Assembly: GCA_964482055.1 (NCBI GenBank) | Contig: CAYZVX010000042.1 | Coordinates: 1 to 23,790, forward strand | Reading direction: 5' to 3' | DNA from: G020354085 sp964482055 | Lineage (GTDB): Bacteria; Pseudomonadota; Gammaproteobacteria; Acidiferrobacterales; Sulfurifustaceae | DNA length: 23,790 nucleotides | In this document: positions 15,189-23,790 of the stretch, piece by piece | Position numbering within the stretch: the first letter of the stretch is position 1 | How the letters are laid out: the number at the start of each line of letters is the position of its first letter | Made by a program: the position numbers and the translations under genes | Notes under the pieces: model-generated | The model's input: the letters and a program-made list of their open reading frames with translations, nothing else | What the model was told of the DNA's origin: nothing | Databases searched by the model: none

Positions 15189-15366
15189 GGCCCGCCGGCC
15201 CTCGCACGCACCGGGCTTAAGCTCGGCTAGTGCCAGCACCCCGTTGTGCTTGGCTCGGATGGCCATCACAGCGGGAACCTTTCTGCCTCCTCATGCGTCT
15301 TTGCGCCATGTTGTACGCGGTGACGGCAGCGCACCGCGAACTGTCAACCACCGAAGGAGGTCGACC
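15189..15366 (+). other. Spacer with ECF promoter before the cupin gene
   Basis: 178 bp after the fusion gene. It contains the ECF-type promoter at 15274-15302 and an AAGGAGG ribosome site before the cupin ATG. Nothing else is recognised. Confidence 0.6.
15274..15302 (+). promoter_or_regulatory. ECF-type promoter of the cupin gene
   Basis: GGAACC (15274-15279), 16-bp spacer, CGTCTTT (15296-15302). The boxes and spacing are identical to those before the sigma gene. The ATG is 64 bp downstream. Confidence 0.85.
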
Positions 15367-15870
15367 ATGGCAACCACTACCGTATTGAAATCCGTCAACA
15401 CAACCTTGCTGACTGCCACGATCGCCGGCCTGGCTTTTGCGGCGTCGCCAGCCGCGGCCCGGTCTCCCTACAGCGGCGACGGACCGATGATCACAACGCC
15501 AGCGCAACTCACATGGGCCGACGCGCCGGCCGTCGCACCCGGCGCGAAGATCGCCGTCATCGAGGGACCGCTAAACAAGGCGGTACCGTTCACGTTCCGC
15601 CTGGCGTTGCCGGCCAACGCCAAGATCGCGCCCCACACGCACCCGGCCTACGAGCGCGTGACGGTGATCTCGGGCACGTTCCACTTCGCGCCCGGTAGCG
15701 ACTACGAGCCGGCGAAAGCCCATGCGCTCGGACCGGGCAGCGTCGCGATCATGCCACCGGGTACGCCAATGTTCGGCTACACGAAAGAGGAGACCGTGAT
15801 CCAGCTGCACGGCGTGGGACCGTGGGGCCTGAACTACCTGAACCCGGCCGATGACCCGAGAAAGAAATGA
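15367..15870 (+). CDS. Secreted cupin-domain protein
   Basis: 167 residues. N-terminal signal peptide (hydrophobic TLLTATIAGLAFAASPAAA, cleavage near residue 31), then one cupin barrel. The first cupin motif has metal-ligand-like HTHPAYE followed by a GTFHFAPG turn. In the second motif (PPGTPMFGY) the position that I recall as His in related secreted cupins (PAGTPHY) is Met. The metal site would therefore be His/His/Glu with Met or without a fourth ligand. The enzymatic role is unknown. It has its own ECF promoter, so it belongs to the sigma regulon. Start after GAAGGAGGTCGACC, a strong ribosome site. Confidence 0.85.
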   Translation: MATTTVLKSVNTTLLTATIAGLAFAASPAAARSPYSGDGPMITTPAQLTWADAPAVAPGAKIAVIEGPLNKAVPFTFRLALPANAKIAPHTHPAYERVTVISGTFHFAPGSDYEPAKAHALGPGSVAIMPPGTPMFGYTKEETVIQLHGVGPWGLNYLNPADDPRKK

Positions 15871-15924
15871 CAGCCGTGAACACAGGCCGTAGGGTGCACA
15901 CCCTCACCGCCGTCACGCGTCGGC

Positions 15925-16200
15925 GTGTGGAGACACAGGGCTTCGGGGATAAACGACAGGACGCTCGCCGTGGTGGCGCCGTGGCGGCGTTTCGCCCCTG
16001 CGCCATGCACCGCGTTCCTGGCGCTGGGAACGGCTCGGGCTTCGCCAGCGATCCGGTGGGCAGCGGCGGTCATCGCCGCGCTCGGCGCGGGGATCACGGC
16101 CATCGCCCTGCTCCTCGCCCTGATGAACATCTGCCTTCTGTCGGCGAGCTTCCGCGCGCTTTTCGGCTTCCCCACCGCCAGCCCGGCCGGCCGCTGGTGA
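15925..16200 (+). CDS. Possible small membrane protein, unrecognised
   Basis: An open frame of 91 codons from a GTG lies between the cupin and the haemoglobin promoter. Its second half is strongly hydrophobic (AAVIAALGAGITAIALLLAL, then NICLLSASFRALFGFP), which could be two membrane helices. The first half looks unlike protein, and the start is uncertain. It may be a small membrane protein with a later start, a degraded gene, or chance. I do not recognise a family. Confidence 0.25.
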   Translation: MWRHRASGINDRTLAVVAPWRRFAPAPCTAFLALGTARASPAIRWAAAVIAALGAGITAIALLLALMNICLLSASFRALFGFPTASPAGRW

Positions 16201-16215
16201 GCGGCACGCGAAGCG

Positions 16216-16244
16216 GGAACCACTTCGCCGTCCACGGCGTCTTT
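16216..16244 (+). promoter_or_regulatory. ECF-type promoter of the haemoglobin-methyltransferase unit
   Basis: GGAACC (16216-16221), 16-bp spacer, CGTCTTT (16238-16244), continuing TAAC as at the sigma promoter. The haemoglobin ATG is 55 bp downstream, and the second methyltransferase probably shares the transcript. Confidence 0.85.
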
Positions 16245-16299
16245 AACACGTACGCATACGTCTGAACGCGGCGCCATTGCCGCCGCCTGGAGGACCGCC

Positions 16300-16797
16300 A
16301 TGAAAACCCCGCTCCGCTCGCACTGTGCCGTACGCTGGGCGCTCGCCGCCTTCCTCATCCTTCCGTTTGCCGGCTGCGCGACGCCAGCGAAGGCGCCAGC
16401 CGAAAAGGCCGCCGCGGGGCCCTCGCTGTACAACCGCCTGGGCGGCGTGTACGCCATCGCCACAGTGGTGGACGACTTCATCGAGCGGCTGCTCGTCAAC
16501 GATACGCTAAACGCCAATCCCGCCATCAAGGCCGCACGTGATCGCGTGCCCAAGGCGGGACTCAAGTAGCACGTCACCGCCTTCGTATGCCTGGCAACCG
16601 GCGGACCCTGCCAGTACAGCGGACGCACGATGAAGGCGGCACACGCTCACCTCAACATCACCGAGAACGAGTGGCAGACGATGGCAGCCGAGTTCAAGCG
16701 CTCGCTCGACAAGTTCAAGGTGCCAGCGCGCGAGCAGGACGAGCTGTTCGCGCTGGTCGGCAGCGTCAAGGGCGACATTGTCGTCGCGTCAAAGTAA
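16300..16797 (+). pseudogene. Group 1 truncated haemoglobin, lipoprotein form, interrupted by in-frame TAG
   Basis: The frame is open from ATG 16300 to TAA 16797 (166 codons) except for one TAG at 16567-16569. Before it: a signal with lipobox-like PFAGC (C26), a linker, and the haemoglobin start SLYNRLGGVYAIATVVDDF. After it, in the same frame: HVTAFVCLATGGPCQYSGR, then TMKAAHAHLNITENEW, with the proximal haem His in the AHAHL segment. Truncated haemoglobins of this group normally run straight through, so the TAG probably replaced a sense codon such as TAC/TAT (Tyr). It could be a real nonsense mutation, a sequencing error or read-through. No frameshift is needed. An ECF promoter precedes it, and the second methyltransferase starts 24 bp after. 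Confidence 0.88.
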
Positions 16798-16821
16798 ACC
16801 ACCGGCCATAAGGAGGAAATC

Positions 16822-17613
16822 ATGAGCACTGCCTTCGCGATTTCTGTAGACCGCATCGAGCTCGAGCGCAAAGTAAAGGAGATGTACGAGCGCGTCGCGC
16901 AGGAGCCCTTCGGCGAGTTCCACTTCGAGATGGGCCGCGCCCTCGCCGAGCGCCTCGGCTACCCGGCCGCCGACCTCGACCGCGTGCCGTCCGAGGCCGT
17001 CGAGTCCTTCGCCGGCGTGGGCTACCACTTCGATCTCGCCGCGCTCCGCGCGGGTGAGGCCGTGCTCGATCTTGGGAGCGGTTCGGGCATGGACAGCTTC
17101 ATCGCCGCGCTCAAGGCCGGCGCCGGCGGCCGCGTGGCCGGTGTCGATATGACCGATGCCCAGCGCGAGAAGGCCGAGCGGCTGCGCGACCGCGCCGGCT
17201 TCGGCCAGGTCGCGTACCACAAGGCCTACATCGAGCGCACGCCGTTTGCGGACGCAAGTTTCGACGTCGTCATCAGCAACGGCGTCATCAACCTCGCCGC
17301 CGACAAGGCGGCGGTGTTCCGTGAGGCGGCGCGGGTGCTGAAGCCCGGCGGGCGGCTCGCGGTTTCCGACATCGTCTCGGAAAAGGATTTGCCGGAGGGT
17401 ATTACCTGCAATGCCACACTCTGGGCCGCCTGCATCGGCGGCGCCCTGCGGCAGGATCGCTACACCGACGCCATTCGCGACGCCGGGCTGCGGGTGGTGA
17501 CCATGCGCGCAAACCCGCAGTACCGTTTTCTCACCACGAATGCGCAGAAGGCCTGCGCGACCTACGGCGTGAAAAGCGTCTCGATCCTGGCCGTAAAAGC
17601 GGCCTCGCACTAG
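16822..17613 (+). CDS. ArsM-like SAM-dependent methyltransferase
   Basis: 263-residue cytoplasmic methyltransferase, paralogous to residues 1-260 of the fusion protein. They share FHFEMGR/FHFPVGR, AVESFAGVGY, motif I LDLGSGSGMD (82-91), SNGVINL, and WAACIGGA with C204. It is usually annotated as arsenite methyltransferase. It lacks the Cys in the positions of the first two As(III) ligands of classical ArsM (FAGVGY where YGCG is typical; SNGVINL where SNCV is typical), though C196 sits near C204. The substrate is therefore uncertain: As(III), another metalloid or another thiophilic compound. AGGAGGAAATC gives a strong ribosome site. Probably on the transcript from 16216. Confidence 0.88.
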   Translation: MSTAFAISVDRIELERKVKEMYERVAQEPFGEFHFEMGRALAERLGYPAADLDRVPSEAVESFAGVGYHFDLAALRAGEAVLDLGSGSGMDSFIAALKAGAGGRVAGVDMTDAQREKAERLRDRAGFGQVAYHKAYIERTPFADASFDVVISNGVINLAADKAAVFREAARVLKPGGRLAVSDIVSEKDLPEGITCNATLWAACIGGALRQDRYTDAIRDAGLRVVTMRANPQYRFLTTNAQKACATYGVKSVSILAVKAASH

Positions 17614-17893
17614 GCGCACACGCCTCCGGGGCCGGCTGGGCGCCGCGCCGCGGCCGCCGGCCCCAGCGGGAAGCACACGAACAGGGCGCCCTCGGAGCAG
17701 ATCGGGTAGGCGGTGCCGGACAGCGTGTGCACGGCGACCGGCATCACGACCGCGAGCAGTACCCGGTGCCGCACGGCATGATTATTGGCGCGCCGGTACG
17801 GCCAGGCGCTCGAGACGGCCATGAGCGTGAGCGCCCGCTGTAGCAGCGCTGCTGCCGCGAGAGGGACCCAGATCAAGGTCAGCCAGGGCAGAG
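17614..17893. other. Stretch with an unrecognised minus-strand frame
   Basis: 280 bp after the methyltransferase. A minus-strand open frame (17610-17876, TTG start) encodes 88 residues with hydrophobic stretches (VPLAAAALLQRALTLMAV) and PICSEGALFVCFPLG. It may be a fragment of a membrane protein. No family is recognised and I see no ribosome site, so I do not call it a gene. Confidence 0.3.
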
Positions 17894-17977
17894 GTGATCA
17901 TCGCGCGGCGGCTCGTCGAGCTGCTCGGGATGGTGCCTCTATTCTTATGGTGGCGGCCGGGGCGGCTGTTCCGGTAG
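17894..17977 (+). pseudogene. Arsenic exporter 3'-end remnant
   Basis: The plus strand reads VIIARRLVELLGMVPLFLWW, then RPGRLFR and a stop. The intact exporter at 10843-11793 ends VIVAQSLIELFGMMFYLWW, then LPGRLFR and a stop. The bases after the stop also match. Only the last 27 codons remain. Confidence 0.85.
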
Positions 17978-18093
17978 GCGCCGCCCAGACAGGCCGCCGC
18001 GCCCGGGCGAATCGTGTTGCCGGCCTTCTCGATCTCGGCCAGGGCACATAACGGCACGGGCCGAACACAAGCGGCAAGGCCGGGGCTGATGCG

Positions 18094-18121
18094 TTGACGG
18101 ATCGAGCATGCTTTGCTATCT
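18094..18121 (+). promoter_or_regulatory. Candidate sigma-70 promoter of bTHX copy 2
   Basis: TTGACG (18094-18099), 16-bp spacer, CTATCT (18116-18121), 31 bp before the bTHX ATG. The -10 box is imperfect. This segment is absent before copy 1. Confidence 0.4.
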
Positions 18122-18152
18122 CAATGGTCCCGACAATTCCGCTGGAGACGCG

Positions 18153-18266
18153 ATGATGGGCAAGGGCGACATTCGCACGCGCCGCGGCAAGATCTTTCGC
18201 GGCACCCACGGCAAGACCCGCCCGCGCGGCAAGCGCAAACCGAAGACCGCCACGTCGAGCCGCTGA
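18153..18266 (+). CDS. Small ribosomal subunit protein bTHX, copy 2
   Basis: 37 residues, identical in protein sequence to copy 1 (11921-12034); the DNA differs at one synonymous position. Same ribosome site CTGGAGACGCG. This copy keeps a promoter-like segment upstream and so may be the ancestral, independently expressed one. bTHX is normally a single-copy gene, so two identical copies about 6.2 kb apart are unusual. Confidence 0.88.
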   Translation: MMGKGDIRTRRGKIFRGTHGKTRPRGKRKPKTATSSR

Positions 18267-18580
18267 GCGTACGCGCCAGCGCCAGCGCCGCCTCAGGCGA
18301 TCCGGGGCCAGGCAGGCCAAGGCGGCCGCTGCCGCGGGGATGCGAGCAGGTCGAGCCCGATTGCCAGCGGTGCGCGATCGCTCCGCCCTGGGCGAGCGCA
18401 AGGACAGCGCCGCGAACAGCCGCTCCATGCCGACCCCCGGCCCTGGAACGGGCAGGCGCAGGAAGTTGCCCGCGAGCTGGAACACCCGCAGCGCGGCGGG
18501 CGCGTTGATCTAGGCACCGGCGCCGCGGTTGAGGTGCGCGGCCCTAGGGCAGGCGGATCAAGTGTGCCTGTCGGCGCGCC
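18267..18580. other. Diverged spacer between bTHX copy 2 and the hydantoinase gene
   Basis: 314 bp, GC-rich, no convincing gene. Short matches to the copy 1 spacer occur near its start (CGATCC.G.GCC..GCA then AAGGCGGCC against CGATCCGCAGCCTGGCA then GGGCGGC). It lies between convergent genes; I see no clear terminator. Confidence 0.5.
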
Positions 18581-22201
<3,621 letters not shown>

Positions 22202-22296
22202 GGCTAGCCGCCTTATACCACGCCGGCTGTCTATACTTTATATATAGACGCGCTGCTGCGCCGGACGCGCGAGCATCGCCCCAGGTCCTGCCCGCC
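22202..22296. promoter_or_regulatory. Divergent regulatory region with AT-rich palindrome
   Basis: 95 bp between the hydantoinase and diguanylate cyclase genes. It contains arms GTCTATA (22229-22235) and TATAGAC (22243-22249) around CTTTATA, a 7-7-7 inverted repeat in an otherwise GC-rich background. It probably holds the promoter(s) and perhaps an operator; no cognate regulator is identified. Confidence 0.5.
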
Positions 22297-23142
22297 ATGA
22301 ACGACACGCGCCGCCATCGCCTCACGCTCACCGCCACCCTGATTCTCGCTGCCGCGCTGTTCGCCATGGATGTCGCAACGCCGCTCGGGGTCGCCGGGGG
22401 GCTGCCCTATCTCGTTGTGGTCCTGGTCGGCCTGCTCGGGCGCATGCCGCGCACCATACTGCTGCTCGCCGCGCTGTGCACGTTGCTGATCGGCATTGGC
22501 TATTACGTCGCGGCGCCAGCGAGCGGCCCTCCCTCGGTCGCGATGCTCAACCGGGTGCTCGCCATCGGCGCGATCTGGTCGACCGCGATCGTAAGCTACG
22601 TGCACCTGCGTTCGCTCGCCACGCTCAAGCCGCTCGCGGACCGCGACGAGCTCACGGGCCTCTATAACCGCCACTACTTCAACACCGAGGCGCGCCGCCA
22701 GTTCGGCGCGTGGCGGCGCTATGGCAATCCGCTGTCGCTCATCATGCTCGATATCGACCACTTCAAGCGCATCAACGACAAGCATGGCCACGCGGCCGGC
22801 GACGAGGTGCTGAAGGCACTGGCGAGCACGCTGCTGGCACAGACCAGGGAGCTAGACACGACCTGCCGTTACGGGGGCGAGGAATTCGTCGTGCTGCTGC
22901 CGTTTACCGATCTGTCCGGCGCGCTCGCCAAGGCGCACCAGATCAAGGAGGCGATCGATGCGCTCACCGTGCCGTGGCGGCACGATCGGCTGCGCTTTCA
23001 CGTGAGCATGGGCGTGGCGGAGCTGCGCGACAGCAAATGGGAGCCGGCGGACCTGGTGGCCGCGGCCGACCAGGCGCTGTATCGCGCGAAGAGCGAGGGG
23101 CGCAACCGCATTTGCGCGGCGGGAGGGCCGCAGGCGCCGTGA
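22297..23142 (+). CDS. Membrane diguanylate cyclase (GGDEF)
   Basis: 281 residues. N-terminal membrane region of three to four helices (about 10-105, with the MDVATPLGVAGGLPYLVVVL segment common in such sensors), then a GGDEF domain. The active site is GGEEF (193-197), preceded by the inhibitory site R184-E-L-D187 with PleD-like spacing, and DELTGLYNRHYF opens the domain. It makes cyclic di-GMP from two GTP and is likely active and product-inhibited. There is no phosphodiesterase domain. It is not obviously linked to the metal genes. The ribosome site is weak. Confidence 0.93.
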   Translation: MNDTRRHRLTLTATLILAAALFAMDVATPLGVAGGLPYLVVVLVGLLGRMPRTILLLAALCTLLIGIGYYVAAPASGPPSVAMLNRVLAIGAIWSTAIVSYVHLRSLATLKPLADRDELTGLYNRHYFNTEARRQFGAWRRYGNPLSLIMLDIDHFKRINDKHGHAAGDEVLKALASTLLAQTRELDTTCRYGGEEFVVLLPFTDLSGALAKAHQIKEAIDALTVPWRHDRLRFHVSMGVAELRDSKWEPADLVAAADQALYRAKSEGRNRICAAGGPQAP

Positions 23143-23230
23143 CGACCGCAAGCCGGCGGCTCACCGCAGCGGCGACCCGGCGCAAGAATCGGGTTGCCAG
23201 ACAACCGGCGCGCACCCTAGCATCGCGCGC

Positions 23231-23790
23231 ATGGATCGTTACGAGCAGGCCGCCGCCGACTACGCGCGCATCGAGCGCGCCATCCGATTCATCGCTGCCA
23301 ACTTCCGCCGCCAGCCGGACCTGACGGAGGTGGCGCACGCGGTGGGTTTGAGCCCATATCACTGCCAGCGCCTGTTCCGGCGCTGGGCCGGCGTGAGCCC
23401 CAAGCGCTTCCTGCAGTATCTCACCGCCGCGCATGCCGGCACGCTGCTGCGTACCGCGCAAAACCTGCTCGACGTTGCTTACGGGAGCGGCCTGTCGGGC
23501 ACCGGGCGGCTGCATGACCTCATGATCAACGTGCACGCCGTGACACCGGGGCAAATGCAGCAACAGGGCGCGGGCGTGACGATCCGCTACGGCGTGCAGC
23601 CCACCCCGTTCGGCGAGTGCTTCATCGCCCTCACCGCGCGCGGCGTGTGTGCGCTCGAGTTTCTGCCGCGCGGCTCACCGGCCGCAGCACTCGCCGATCT
23701 GCGCCGGCGCTGGCCGCGGGCACGGCTCGCGCATGACGCCGCGGCCACGCGCACGATACCGATCGTCACCGTGGGAATCGGCGACCCGGT
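23231..23790 (+). CDS. AraC-type regulator / methylated-DNA-cysteine methyltransferase (Ada-like), partial
   Basis: The frame is open from ATG 23231 to the end of the window (186 codons), so the 3' end is missing. Residues about 10-105 are an AraC helix-turn-helix domain (LTEVAHAVGLSPYHCQRLFR). Then follows the start of an O6-methylguanine-DNA methyltransferase domain (PTPFGECFIALTARGVCALE). The N-terminal zinc/Cys domain of classical Ada is absent, so it belongs to the shorter bifunctional type that repairs alkylated DNA. The catalytic PCHR motif would lie beyond the window. It begins 88 bp after the diguanylate cyclase. The start has no strong ribosome site. Confidence 0.85.
   Translation, partial: MDRYEQAAADYARIERAIRFIAANFRRQPDLTEVAHAVGLSPYHCQRLFRRWAGVSPKRFLQYLTAAHAGTLLRTAQNLLDVAYGSGLSGTGRLHDLMINVHAVTPGQMQQQGAGVTIRYGVQPTPFGECFIALTARGVCALEFLPRGSPAAALADLRRRWPRARLAHDAAATRTIPIVTVGIGDP

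Noticed and set aside
15867..16265. Open frame of 132 codons overlapping the cupin stop
   Set aside because: Low-complexity Arg/Gly/His-rich product with no motif; it also runs through the ECF promoter at 16216.
17898..18485. Minus-strand open frame of 195 codons
   Set aside because: It runs antisense through the bTHX gene and shows no recognisable domain.

Overview
The window reads as high-GC proteobacterial DNA (probably gamma- or betaproteobacterial, judged only from gene content: Tn501-like merRTPA, a bTHX ribosomal peptide, CcdA/Dsb proteins). It is a draft assembly, because a run of exactly 100 N interrupts one gene. Most of it is a metal(loid)/thiol stress region. I see no rRNA, tRNA, CRISPR array, transposase or integrase.

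Layout. (1) 1-440: no gene, several hairpins. (2) 441-3833 (-): a large SARP/BTAD-AAA-TPR regulator. (3) 4067-6897: a complete mercury resistance locus, merT-merP-merA on the minus strand divergent from merR, with a textbook MerR promoter (19-bp spacer, perfect dyad). (4) 6933-9609: a thiol-redox module. A periplasmic DsbG-like protein is divergent from thioredoxin, two CcdA-like membrane proteins and a second MerR-family regulator. The divergent space carries two back-to-back MerR-type promoters with nearly the same operator. (5) 9743-11793: an MFS transporter broken by the N gap, overlapping an ACR3/bile-acid-symporter-like arsenic exporter. (6) 11921-18266: an accessory block between two direct, diverged copies of the segment [exporter 3' end - bTHX gene - hydantoinase 3' end]. 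It holds an ECF sigma factor with an RsrA-like zinc anti-sigma, a three-domain fusion (ArsM-like methyltransferase + MerC-like membrane domain + bufferin-like Cys-rich tail), a secreted cupin, a lipoprotein-type truncated haemoglobin with an in-frame TAG, and a second ArsM-like methyltransferase. (7) 18581-23790: a hydantoinase/5-oxoprolinase HyuA-HyuB fusion (-), a diguanylate cyclase (+), and the start of an AraC-Ada type DNA repair protein (+) that runs off the end.

Main result. Three sites of the form GGAACC-N16-CGTCTTT lie upstream of the ECF sigma gene, the cupin gene and the haemoglobin gene. This predicts an autoregulated sigma regulon that probably includes both ArsM-like methyltransferases and the fusion with its metal-binding tail. 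I infer a thiol- or metal-sensing regulon (RsrA-like Zn anti-sigma) producing a membrane-anchored methyltransferase coupled to a periplasmic Cys-rich metal buffer. The flanking duplication suggests that the block arrived by homologous integration of a DNA molecule sharing the exporter-bTHX-hydantoinase segment. The remnants at its edges have since decayed.
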